Assembly: GCA_020445165.1 (NCBI GenBank) | Contig: JAGRHE010000078.1 | Coordinates: 1 to 11,989, forward strand | DNA length: 11,989 nucleotides | Source: Gammaproteobacteria bacterium | GTDB lineage: Bacteria > Pseudomonadota > Gammaproteobacteria > Chromatiales > Sedimenticolaceae | Direction: 5' to 3' | Part shown: in pieces, positions 5,456-11,989 of the stretch | Numbering within the stretch: the first letter of the stretch is position 1 | Layout of the letters: every line of letters begins with the position of its first letter | Notes under the pieces: model-generated | Seen by the model: the letters and a program-made list of their open reading frames with translations, nothing else | Told to the model about the DNA's origin: nothing | Database searches by the model: none | Program-made: the position numbers and the translations under genes

Positions 5456-6661
5456 TCACCCGGGACGACCATCGATCCGCGGACGCAGCAGAATCGGCAC
5501 GTAATGCCAGGCGAACAGCGCGAAGCAGAGCACCCACAGGCCGGCCGAGAGGTCGATCCACAGGCGGTAACTGTCGCCGGGCCAGGTGCTGCCGAAAACC
5601 CGGATCACTGCCGCAAGGTTCATGATCACGAAAGCGGCCGCGACCGGTCGCGAGACATCGATCGGCCGCCCGCTGTGGCCATGTGCAACCCGCGACATCA
5701 TGCCCAGCGTGAACACGCCGATGGCACCGACGGTCAGCGCGTGCAGCGCTGAGGCCGCGGGGAACACGCCAAACAACGTCAGTGCTGTCAGCAGGGACCC
5801 GAGCACCAGCCACGCGTAGCCGGCATGCAATACCCACAGCACCGGGATGCCCACGACACGCGGACTGAACCAGCCGGCCAGGCGGATCGCCTGCGCACCG
5901 GCGAACACCAGCCAAAACAGGCCCAGCCATACGTCGGGCACCACACCGATCGTCTGCGAAAACACCAGCAGCGCCAGGCTCGCGACGGTTATTCGCTCGA
6001 CCCACGGCCGCTGCGTGGCCGTGAAACCGGGCAGCACGTTCTGGGTGAAGAAGGGCATCACCCGTCCGCCGACCAGCATGATGGTCGCGAGTATCAGTTG
6101 CAGCATGACGCGGCGCATGTCGCCCAACCCCTCGACGACACCGAGCATCTGTAATTGCGACAACAGGCCGGCCAGACCCATCAACAGCAGCAGTGGCACG
6201 AACACCCGGTTGCTGCGGTTCTGGCCGCGCCACAGCGGTCGCACCAGGCTCACAGCCAACAGCGGCAGGAACGCGGCGTCGACGGTGATCAACAGCCACA
6301 GCGGGATCCCGGGAAACCACGGCATTATCCGCCCGAGCAGCCAGACCGCCGCCAGCAAGGCCAGCCGCTGACCGGTCCAGGTCGCCTCGCCGGTCCAGTT
6401 GCGCACCGCGGTGAGCAGGAACCCGGCGATCACGGCGACGCTGTAACCGAACAGCATCTCGTGCGCGTGCCAGTTGATCGGATCATAGTGTGCAGGCAGT
6501 GTCAGCACGCCCTGCCAGACGAACGGCCATAGCGCGATCAATAGCAGCGCGCTGAGCGCGGCAAGCAGGAAAAACGGCCGGAAGCCGAGCGCGAACGGTA
6601 CCCAACGCGGCGGCGCCGGCCCGGTCGCAGGTTTTGGTGCAGACGGTTTTAATATGTCCAT
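5456..6661 (-). CDS. nnrS: NnrS family membrane protein
   Basis: NnrS proteins are 12-TM haem- and copper-containing membrane proteins that protect cells from NO and iron-dinitrosyl damage during denitrification. The 401-residue product has the family marks: PFALGFRPFFLLAAL at 22-36, the signature WHAHEMLFGYS at 64-74 followed by AGFLLTAVRNWTG, GGRVMPFFTQNVLPG at about 198-212, HALTVGAIGVFTLGMMSRVAHGHSGRP at 307-333, and a final helix with WHYVP at 385-389. Length matches the family. The gene starts at ATG 6661, 65 nt after norD. A good Dnr box at 6698-6711 lies only 36 nt before the ATG, which would give a nearly leaderless message under class II spacing. The downstream lipoprotein cytochrome c is probably in the same transcript. 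Confidence 0.95.
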   Translation of the reverse strand: MDILKPSAPKPATGPAPPRWVPFALGFRPFFLLAALSALLLIALWPFVWQGVLTLPAHYDPINWHAHEMLFGYSVAVIAGFLLTAVRNWTGEATWTGQRLALLAAVWLLGRIMPWFPGIPLWLLITVDAAFLPLLAVSLVRPLWRGQNRSNRVFVPLLLLMGLAGLLSQLQMLGVVEGLGDMRRVMLQLILATIMLVGGRVMPFFTQNVLPGFTATQRPWVERITVASLALLVFSQTIGVVPDVWLGLFWLVFAGAQAIRLAGWFSPRVVGIPVLWVLHAGYAWLVLGSLLTALTLFGVFPAASALHALTVGAIGVFTLGMMSRVAHGHSGRPIDVSRPVAAAFVIMNLAAVIRVFGSTWPGDSYRLWIDLSAGLWVLCFALFAWHYVPILLRPRIDGRPG

Positions 6662-6697
6662 GCCGTGCAGGATGCGCGACAGGCAAGACGTGTGACC

Positions 6698-6711
6698 TTG
6701 ACTGCGATCAA
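6698..6711. promoter_or_regulatory. Dnr/FNR box upstream of nnrS
   Basis: On the minus strand this reads TTGATCGCAGTCAA, an exact TTGAT-N4-GTCAA Dnr-type site extended to CTTGAT...GTCAAG. It sits in the 65-nt gap between norD and nnrS, centred 43 nt before the nnrS ATG. A weak -10 (CATCCT, 6669-6674) fits class II spacing. Confidence 0.72.
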
Positions 6712-6726
6712 GCCAGGAGTGGTGAT

Positions 6727-8559
6727 TCAGCCGGTCAGCTGGGCATACAGCATCGGCAGACGCTTGGGCAGCTCCGACGGTTTGCGGATCACGACGTAGC
6801 CCTTGTTGCCGAACAGGTGCGGCAGGTAATCGTTGCCCCTGGCGTCGATGGTCACGCAGAACGGCTGCAGTCCCTGGCGGCGCGCCTCGAGCACAGCCTG
6901 GCGCGTATCCTCGATGCCGTAACGGCCCTCGTACTGATCCAGATCGTTCGGCTTGCCGTCGGTCAACAGCAACAATAACCGCCGGCCCGCGGGCTGGGCG
7001 CTCAACATGCGGCTGCCGTGCCGCAGCGCCGCTCCCATACGCGTGTAATAGCCGGGCTTGATCGCGGCGATGCGGCCGCGCACGCCACCGCCGTATCGTT
7101 CGTCGAATGCCTTAAGCGTATGCACGCGTACCGGATCACGTCGCCGCGACGAAAAACCGTGCATGGCGACACGATCACCGGTCGCATCCAGCGCCTCGGC
7201 GAACAACCACAGGCTGTCGCGGATCACGTCGATCACTCGCTGATGATCGTCGATCCAGGTATCGGTAGACAGCGACAGATCCGCCATCAGCTGGCAGGCC
7301 AGGTCGCGCGCACCGCTGCGCATGTCGCGGTACAGCGCATCGCCGGCTACCGCGGTACCCGCTGCCTGTTCGGCGGCGAAACGCAGGTAAGCGTCGATAT
7401 CGATCTCCTGGCCGTCGCATTGACCACGATGCCAGACACGCGCCGGCGCCAGTGATTGGAACTGGTTGCGCAGACGCCGCGCGGTGCGTGCCAGGCGAGA
7501 TGGCAGCGCCAGCGGCGGCGCATCCGCGCTGAGCATCGGCACAATGCGGCAGTGGTCCGGTTGCAGACACCGTTTCTTCCAATCCCATTCGGGCAAGCAG
7601 ATGCCCTCGCCGATCACCAGGTCGTCCTCGGCCTCGGCCGGCAGATCAAGATCGAACTTCAAGGTCGCTGCCGCACGCCGGGCATTGCGGCTGACCGCCA
7701 GCTGGTCAAGATCACGCGCGATCGCTTCGGCACGTTCGAGGTCGTCTTCGTCCTCGGCGCCGCGATCGACATTCACGAACTCGCCCCAGGTGAAGATGTT
7801 TTCCATGCGCACCGTGACCAGGCCGCGGTCGCTGTCCGGCGTGTTCACGCGCTTTGCTTCTCGTCGCAGGCGCTCCAGTTCGCGCTGCTGATGGTCGCCA
7901 TCGCGCACCCCGTCGTCCGGATCCGGCGCCGGCACAGCACCGGGCTGCACGGGCGGTCGTGGGTGCAGCCACAGCGGTACCGGCGCTGGCGGCCGACGCG
8001 CCTGCGGCAGGTGCCCGACGCTGCCCGGTTCCAGCAGCGCGTCGCGAATCGCCTGTTCGGCCTCGGCCTCGTCGGCACGCAACGACGACGGTTTCGGACG
8101 AATGGCCAGATGGGCAGTGACCAGTCGCCGGTAGCGGGCGACGAGGCCCGGCCATTGCTGCAACGTGGCCTGAGCGCGTTGCTGATTGAGCTGGAACCAG
8201 TCATCGCGGTGCGAGACCGGCGATACCGCCAGGGCTGCCAGCCACAGGTACAGGTCACGGTTCAGTCCAGCCTCGGGCAGGCAGTCGATGCGCGCCGGCA
8301 GGCGCAGAAAGTTCTCGTCGCGCCAGGCCAGCGCGGTCTTTTCCTGGCTGCCGGCCACGCGCTGCAGCCAGGACCGACGGGCGCGGTTCTCGACCTGTTC
8401 CGCGTTGCTGATCTGCAGGCCACCATCCCCGCCAAGGGCGCGGAAGAAAACGCCGACCGTCTTCTCGACCTCGGCCAGCTCCACCGCGGCCTGTGGGTAG
8501 TTCCTGTCTGCCAGGCGCGTGATCAGGCGGTGCCAGAGTGCGCCGACCTGCTCTTCCAT
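6727..8559 (-). CDS. norD: NorD, von Willebrand A-domain accessory protein of nitric oxide reductase
   Basis: NorD works with the AAA+ protein NorQ to activate NO reductase, probably in non-haem iron insertion into NorB. The 610-residue product has the usual length. It has a helical N-terminal half, a Pro-rich, charged linker at about 188-240, a conserved block (RMENIFTWGEFVNVDR at 251-266, LPEWDWKKRCLQPDHCRI at 322-339), and a C-terminal VWA domain from about 420. The MIDAS is complete: D427, S429 and S431 (DLSLS), T506 (GYYTRMG) and D534 (LLTDGKPND). Cytoplasmic, with no signal peptide. It begins 1 nt after the stop of the polyferredoxin gene, with GGAGGG upstream. It is the last gene of the norE-F-Q-orf-orf-D run. 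Confidence 0.94.
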   Translation of the reverse strand: MEEQVGALWHRLITRLADRNYPQAAVELAEVEKTVGVFFRALGGDGGLQISNAEQVENRARRSWLQRVAGSQEKTALAWRDENFLRLPARIDCLPEAGLNRDLYLWLAALAVSPVSHRDDWFQLNQQRAQATLQQWPGLVARYRRLVTAHLAIRPKPSSLRADEAEAEQAIRDALLEPGSVGHLPQARRPPAPVPLWLHPRPPVQPGAVPAPDPDDGVRDGDHQQRELERLRREAKRVNTPDSDRGLVTVRMENIFTWGEFVNVDRGAEDEDDLERAEAIARDLDQLAVSRNARRAAATLKFDLDLPAEAEDDLVIGEGICLPEWDWKKRCLQPDHCRIVPMLSADAPPLALPSRLARTARRLRNQFQSLAPARVWHRGQCDGQEIDIDAYLRFAAEQAAGTAVAGDALYRDMRSGARDLACQLMADLSLSTDTWIDDHQRVIDVIRDSLWLFAEALDATGDRVAMHGFSSRRRDPVRVHTLKAFDERYGGGVRGRIAAIKPGYYTRMGAALRHGSRMLSAQPAGRRLLLLLTDGKPNDLDQYEGRYGIEDTRQAVLEARRQGLQPFCVTIDARGNDYLPHLFGNKGYVVIRKPSELPKRLPMLYAQLTG

Positions 8560-8560
8560 A

Positions 8561-9550
8561 TCAGCCGCCCTCCGCGAGGGTCGACTCGTTCATCGGCCGC
8601 TGCTGCGCCTTGCTGCCCGGACAGCTAGGCCGTGACCGGGCACTGACGGTCGACAATGCATCCGCACCATCGACCCAACGCAGCAGGCTGCGTGAAGGAT
8701 CGCCACCCTGCACCGTGGTACAGGCCGAGATGCACTGGGCACACTCGGTGCAGGTGAACATCTTGCGCTTGATCGTGCGTGGCTTGAGCCGCATCGGGCA
8801 GACATTGTCGCAGGCGTTGTTGCAGCTGTGGCAGCGGTCCGCCCGGTCACGGTCGAAGCCGACGACCATGGCGCGGTCGTTGCTCATCCAGCTCAGGCTC
8901 TGGAACAGGCCGACGGCACAGCCGAAGCGGCAGAACAGGTGGCGTGCAAACAGGAATTCGACGCTGAATGCCAGGGTCGCCACGCCGATGAACAGACCCT
9001 GGCGCAAGGTCAGCTGACCGCTGACCAGGTTGCCGTAGACCTCCGCTGGCGGCAGCAGGTAGGTGAGCAATGCGACCGCCCACAGAAAGGCGAAAACGCC
9101 GACCGCGAGCAAAGTCGGCAACCAGTACCAGGCGTTGGGTACCCGGCGCGAACCATCGGCCTGGCGCTGAGGCAGCGGCGTGCGCTCCCAGATGCTCGGA
9201 CGACCGCTGGCGCGCCGCATCAGGCCATTGATGGTCTCGACTACTGAAAAGTGCGGACACAACCAGCCGCAGTACAGCCGCCCATAGCGCCACGCGACCC
9301 ACAACAGCAACGCGACCGTACCGAACAGCGGCAGGAAGCCACGCCAGAACAGGTTGAACACGGCAGCCGCGGCACTGCCCTCGCCGGTGCTCAGGGCGTC
9401 AATCCCGAGCGTCCAGTCCATACCCAGCAACACGGCGTGGCCACGGGTCAGGTCCAAGCGCAGCAGGTCCAGCGGAGGCGCGAGCAGAAACAGCAGGAAA
9501 AAACCGACCTGGAACATCCGCCGCCGTCGTTGCAGGACGTCGCCTTTCAT
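8561..9550 (-). CDS. CcoG/FixG-like membrane polyferredoxin in the nor operon
   Basis: The 329-residue membrane protein has about four to five TM segments (roughly 12-32, 67-86, 140-166, 183-203). CGWLCP at 94-99 and FCRFGC (Cys 207, 211) lie near membrane ends, as in CcoG/FixG/RdxA and NapH/NosR. A C-terminal ferredoxin domain has Cys 240/243/247/251 (CxxCxxxCxxxCP) and 267/270/273/277 (CxxCxxCxxxC). The first set has one extra residue between Cys 2 and 3, unlike the usual CxxCxxCxxxCP. FixG proteins are longer and end in an Ig-like domain, which is absent here; the last 45 residues look disordered. Role: probably electron transfer or copper/metal handling linked to NO reductase, by inference. 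The start is ATG 9550, overlapping the upstream stop as ATGA; upstream in-frame sequence is an Arg-rich shadow. Confidence 0.85.
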   Translation of the reverse strand: MKGDVLQRRRRMFQVGFFLLFLLAPPLDLLRLDLTRGHAVLLGMDWTLGIDALSTGEGSAAAAVFNLFWRGFLPLFGTVALLLWVAWRYGRLYCGWLCPHFSVVETINGLMRRASGRPSIWERTPLPQRQADGSRRVPNAWYWLPTLLAVGVFAFLWAVALLTYLLPPAEVYGNLVSGQLTLRQGLFIGVATLAFSVEFLFARHLFCRFGCAVGLFQSLSWMSNDRAMVVGFDRDRADRCHSCNNACDNVCPMRLKPRTIKRKMFTCTECAQCISACTTVQGGDPSRSLLRWVDGADALSTVSARSRPSCPGSKAQQRPMNESTLAEGG

Positions 9551-9963
9551 TGTCTGGCGACCGGCGTGCAACCATCCGGCAACGGCCTTCCGACCAACGG
9601 GAAGCGCCAGCACTGGCCGGCCATGGCCCGCGCCAGGCCGAGTGCACCGAGCACCACCAACAGCGAATGGGCGAAGGTGAAATAGGTGATCACGACGACC
9701 CACACGTTGGGGCCATCATAGCCACCGAAAAACAGGATCAGGGCGTTGGCGATCACCAGCAGCACGCCTGCCCAGAGACTGGCCGACACGGTCTGCGCCA
9801 GGTGGGCCGCGGCCAGCGGCGGCGCATGGCCCCTGCCGCGCCACCACAGAATCAAAAGCAGCACGAAACCGACCCCTGGCAGCAACAGCAGATTGACCAG
9901 GTACAGGCTTTCGGCCGCCACCGCGACCGCGTAACCTTCCGCGAATTCATCCGAGGCTGGCAT
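9547..9963 (-). CDS. Small 3-TM membrane protein between norQ and the polyferredoxin gene
   Basis: I do not recognise a named family with confidence; it loosely resembles DUF4870-like small membrane proteins. The 138 residues contain three hydrophobic segments (about 18-41, 55-80, 88-113). Polar motifs include AAAHLAQTVSASLWAG (51-66) and YFTFAHSLL (94-102), with His in both. The start at ATG 9963 overlaps the norQ stop by 17 nt, and the stop overlaps the next ATG. An ATGA directly at the norQ stop is out of frame. Coding reality is supported by operon packing and coherent helices. A role in NO reductase assembly is possible from position only. Confidence 0.8.
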   Translation of the reverse strand: MPASDEFAEGYAVAVAAESLYLVNLLLLPGVGFVLLLILWWRGRGHAPPLAAAHLAQTVSASLWAGVLLVIANALILFFGGYDGPNVWVVVITYFTFAHSLLVVLGALGLARAMAGQCWRFPLVGRPLPDGCTPVARQ

Positions 9964-10759
9964 CGATCACTTCCGACAGTGCGGCCAGGGTCTCGGGATC
10001 GTCACTCAATGGTTCGACCAGCGCCGCGCGGCAGGCATCGCGCAGGTCGAAACCGTCCTTGATCAGGGTCGCGGCATATACCAGCAGGCGGGTCGATGCG
10101 GCCTCCTCCAGATCATGGTCCTTGAGGGCGCGCAGAGCGTTGGCCAGACCGACCAGGCGCTCGCCCATCTCGCGGTCGATACCGGTCTCGCCCTGCAGCA
10201 CCTCCAGTTCGAGCTCGGGCGACGGGAAATCGAAACTCATTGCCAGGAACCGTTGCCGGGTCGACGGCTTCATCCCTTTGAGCAGGTTCTGGTACCCCGG
10301 GTTGTAGGACACCACGAGCATGAACCCGGGCGGTGCCTGCAACGTCTCGCCGGTACGTTCCAGCGGCAGGATGCGGCGGTCGTCAGTCAAAGGGTGCAGC
10401 ACGACCGTCGTGTCCTTGCGCGCCTCGACGATCTCGTCCAGGTAGCAGATCGCCCCTTCACGCACGGCACGGGTCAGCGGCCCGTCGCTCCAGAAGGTCC
10501 CCTTGTCGCCAATCAGGTGACGCCCGACCAGGTCGGCCGCGGTCAGGTCGTCATGACAGGCGACCGTGTACAAAGGCCTGCCGAGCCTGGCCGCCATGTA
10601 CTGCACGAACCGCGTCTTGCCACAGCCGGTCGGCCCCTTGATCAACACCGGCAGGCGATTGCGCCAAGCGTTCTCGAACAGCGCGATCTCGTTGCCCTGC
10701 GGGCGATAGAACGGCAGTTCCGTGTCAACGTCATTGGGGGTTTCGTAGGGCATATCCAT
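9947..10759 (-). CDS. norQ: NorQ, MoxR-type AAA+ ATPase for nitric oxide reductase activation
   Basis: NorQ is a cytoplasmic AAA+ ATPase that partners the VWA protein NorD to activate NO reductase. In 270 residues it shows Walker A GPTGCGKT at 42-49, Walker B ICYLDE at 104-109, sensor-1 SYNP with N153, and candidate arginine fingers at R168/R170 (STRQRFLAMSFDFP). This is the MoxR-type order. The N-terminal YRPQGNEIALFENAW matches NorQ/CbbQ proteins; the nor context separates it from CbbQ. The start at ATG 10759 has GAGG 8 nt upstream; a second ATG at 10753 is possible. It begins 4 nt after norF. Confidence 0.95.
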   Translation of the reverse strand: MDMPYETPNDVDTELPFYRPQGNEIALFENAWRNRLPVLIKGPTGCGKTRFVQYMAARLGRPLYTVACHDDLTAADLVGRHLIGDKGTFWSDGPLTRAVREGAICYLDEIVEARKDTTVVLHPLTDDRRILPLERTGETLQAPPGFMLVVSYNPGYQNLLKGMKPSTRQRFLAMSFDFPSPELELEVLQGETGIDREMGERLVGLANALRALKDHDLEEAASTRLLVYAATLIKDGFDLRDACRAALVEPLSDDPETLAALSEVIDASLG

Positions 10760-10763
10760 CAGC

Positions 10764-11051
10764 TTAGCCTCGATAGCTCAACAAGAACGCGGCCGCAATC
10801 AGCGCGCCCGGCAACAGCAACCAGACCACTACCACCCAGCGCCACAGACCGCGCACCTGGCGCAGCCCCATGAACCAGTCACCGATCAGGCCGCCCTTGA
10901 TAAGCGCCAGCAACAGCACGAACAGCGACAGCCACAGACCGCCCATGCCCAGCCTGCCGATCGCCCAGGTGAGCAGCGTGAGCAACATCAGGGCGAGGTA
11001 GACCCAGGTACAGGGCCGGATCAGGCGACGCGATGACATTGCCTCGCTCAT
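10764..11051 (-). CDS. norF: NorF, small membrane subunit (prokaryotic cytochrome oxidase subunit IV-like)
   Basis: The 95-residue protein has three TM helices (about 15-33, 37-55, 70-92) and the conserved middle KGGLIGDWFMGLRQVRGLWR (52-71), typical of the COX4_pro/NorF family. NorF and NorE are needed for full NO reductase activity in some denitrifiers, though their mechanism is not settled. The start at ATG 11051 overlaps the norE stop as ATGA. ATG 11039 (MSSRRLIRP) is a second option, and an in-frame extension to 11087 lacks support. It is the second gene of norEFQ..D. Confidence 0.88.
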   Translation of the reverse strand: MSEAMSSRRLIRPCTWVYLALMLLTLLTWAIGRLGMGGLWLSLFVLLLALIKGGLIGDWFMGLRQVRGLWRWVVVVWLLLPGALIAAAFLLSYRG

Positions 11052-11683
11052 CGCATCACGTACACGAGTGGGAACAGGATCAGCCACACCAGGTCCACCA
11101 TGTGCCAGTAGCTGGCACCGCTCTCGACACCCACGTGATCGGCCCGACTGTAGCCGCCACGGCGCGCCTTCAGCGCCACCGCGGCCAGGATCACCATGCC
11201 GAGGATCACGTGCAGAAAATGAAAGAAGGTCAATGACAGGTAGAACATGTAGAAGGTGTTGCTGCTCAACGAAACACCGGCCCCCAGGTGATGGGCATAC
11301 TCAGCGGACTTGACCACCAGGAACACCCCGCCCATGCCGATCGCCAGCCAAAGCCAGCGCGCACAGACAAGGTTGTCGCCTTCACGTGCTGCGACCACGC
11401 CGCGCATCACGAAGTAGCTCGACGTGAGCAGCGCGAGCGTATTCACCAGGGCCGAGTCCCGATCGAGTGTGGCCTGGTACTGGTTGAACAACTCGACATT
11501 GCCCATCCGCGTGAAGGCATACGAAGCGAAAAAGATCGCGAACACCAGCAATTCGGCCAGGATAAAGATCCACAATGCGAGATCACCCGGCGGATAATCC
11601 GCGCGCGCCACCCCGACGCCGCCGTCGATGTCGACCGAAGAAGCCGGATCGCATTGATTCTCTTCGATTGAAGCCATATGCAT
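11048..11683 (-). CDS. norE: NorE, cytochrome c oxidase subunit III-like protein
   Basis: NorE belongs to the haem-copper oxidase subunit III family and accompanies NO reductase. The product is about 211 residues with five TM helices (near 34-54, 79-97, 108-126, 146-170, 191-210), the five-helix short form of subunit III. Family marks include GDLALWIFILAELLVFAIFF, KSAEYAHHL, FYLSLTFFHFLHVILGM and ASYWHMVDLVWLILFPLVY. ATG 11683 or ATG 11677 may be the start: both follow only a weak ACGGG element, and the frame before them runs through the T-tract of the terminator. There is no room for a promoter between that terminator and the gene, so expression probably depends on read-through from norCB. 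Confidence 0.92.
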   Translation of the reverse strand: MHMASIEENQCDPASSVDIDGGVGVARADYPPGDLALWIFILAELLVFAIFFASYAFTRMGNVELFNQYQATLDRDSALVNTLALLTSSYFVMRGVVAAREGDNLVCARWLWLAIGMGGVFLVVKSAEYAHHLGAGVSLSSNTFYMFYLSLTFFHFLHVILGMVILAAVALKARRGGYSRADHVGVESGASYWHMVDLVWLILFPLVYVMR

Positions 11684-11693
11684 CGCAGCCCGT

Positions 11694-11729
11694 AAAAAAA
11701 ACCAGCCTTGCAATTGCTCGCGCGGCTGG
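11694..11729 (-). terminator. Intrinsic terminator between norB and norE
   Basis: On the minus strand CCAGCC (11729-11724), a 16-nt loop and GGCTGG (11707-11702) form a perfect 6-bp GC-rich stem, followed at once by eight T (11701-11694). It would end or attenuate the norB transcript 11-17 nt before norE starts. The loop is longer than usual but contains GCAATTGC, which could fold further. Confidence 0.68.
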
Positions 11730-11739
11730 CATCACCAGT

Positions 11740-11761
11740 GAACGGAGAGGAATGCCCGTTC
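11740..11761. repeat. Short inverted repeat in the norB-norE gap
   Basis: GAACGG (11740-11745) and CCGTTC (11756-11761) form a 6-bp stem with a 10-nt loop. It lies between the larger palindrome and the terminator, so the gap can fold into three hairpins in series. Confidence 0.4.
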
Positions 11762-11771
11762 CAAGTTCTGA

Positions 11772-11803
11772 ATGCGCGCATACCGAGCAGCGTATGCGCG
11801 CAT
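11772..11803. repeat. Perfect 12-bp inverted repeat just after norB
   Basis: ATGCGCGCATAC (11772-11783), an 8-nt loop and GTATGCGCGCAT (11792-11803) form a 12-bp perfect stem, 8 nt downstream of the norB stop. It has no T-tract. In RNA it would be a stable 3' hairpin that could protect norCB mRNA; as DNA it could be a protein site. Confidence 0.65.
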
Positions 11804-11811
11804 CACTCAGG

Positions 11812-11989
<178 letters not shown>

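Noticed and set aside
7456..8628. 390-residue open frame on the plus strand opposite norD
   Set aside because: It is antisense to an intact, motif-complete NorD, rich in Arg/Gln, and shows no recognisable domain or ribosome binding site. It is a product of high GC and codon bias.
9551..9703. N-terminal extension of the polyferredoxin to 9703
   Set aside because: It lies within the upstream 3-TM gene in a different frame and is Arg/Gly-rich; ATG 9550 forms an ATGA junction.
10115..10873. 252-residue plus-strand open frame opposite norQ/norF
   Set aside because: It overlaps Walker-motif-bearing NorQ on the other strand, and its composition is that of a shadow frame.
11772..11803. 12-bp palindrome as an attachment site or transposon end
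   Set aside because: No integrase, transposase or target duplication is nearby, and the position right after a stop codon fits an mRNA 3' hairpin better.

Overview
The window is a dense denitrification island from a GC-rich proteobacterium. It is most likely a gammaproteobacterium: the Dnr-type regulator resembles Pseudomonas Dnr closely in length and motifs, and the nor accessory order is typical of proteobacterial denitrifiers. The genus cannot be read from this sequence. Almost every base is coding, genes overlap by ATGA/GTGA junctions, and all genes except moaA lie on the minus strand.

Minus-strand order, read 5'->3' from the right edge: the C-terminus of norB (cytochrome bc-type nitric oxide reductase, cut by the window edge); a structured gap with an intrinsic terminator; norE, norF, norQ, a small 3-TM protein, a CcoG/FixG-like membrane polyferredoxin and norD (maturation/accessory genes of the NO reductase); a Dnr/FNR box; nnrS and a lipoprotein cytochrome c; a second, weaker box; then a hemerythrin-like protein, a DUF2249 protein, a second 12-TM protein with conserved histidines, and dnr. 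Convergent to dnr, on the plus strand, is moaA (molybdenum cofactor step 1). Divergent from moaA on the minus strand is napF-napD-napA (periplasmic nitrate reductase), with napA cut by the left edge.

The genes form one physiological programme. NapA reduces nitrate in the periplasm and needs molybdopterin, whose first step is MoaA. NapF and NapD serve NapA maturation. NorB reduces NO to N2O, and NorQ/NorD/NorE/NorF assemble or support it. NnrS, the hemerythrin, the DUF2249 protein and the NnrS-like membrane protein are probably NO-tolerance or metal-repair functions. Dnr, an NO-responsive CRP/FNR regulator without the FNR cysteine cluster, probably controls much of this: sites of the TTGAT-N4-(A/G)TCAA type occur in the napF/moaA divergent promoter (two sites 31 bp apart), before nnrS and before the hemerythrin gene.

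No RNA genes, insertion sequences, CRISPR arrays or phage genes were seen. Apart from the two edge-cut genes, all coding sequences look intact. The largest non-coding gaps are about 150 nt (1013-1162) and 134 nt (11678-11811), and both hold recognisable regulatory structure. The least explained parts are the 12-TM protein at 2932-4218, the polyferredoxin plus 3-TM pair inserted between norQ and norD, and the lipoprotein cytochrome c.
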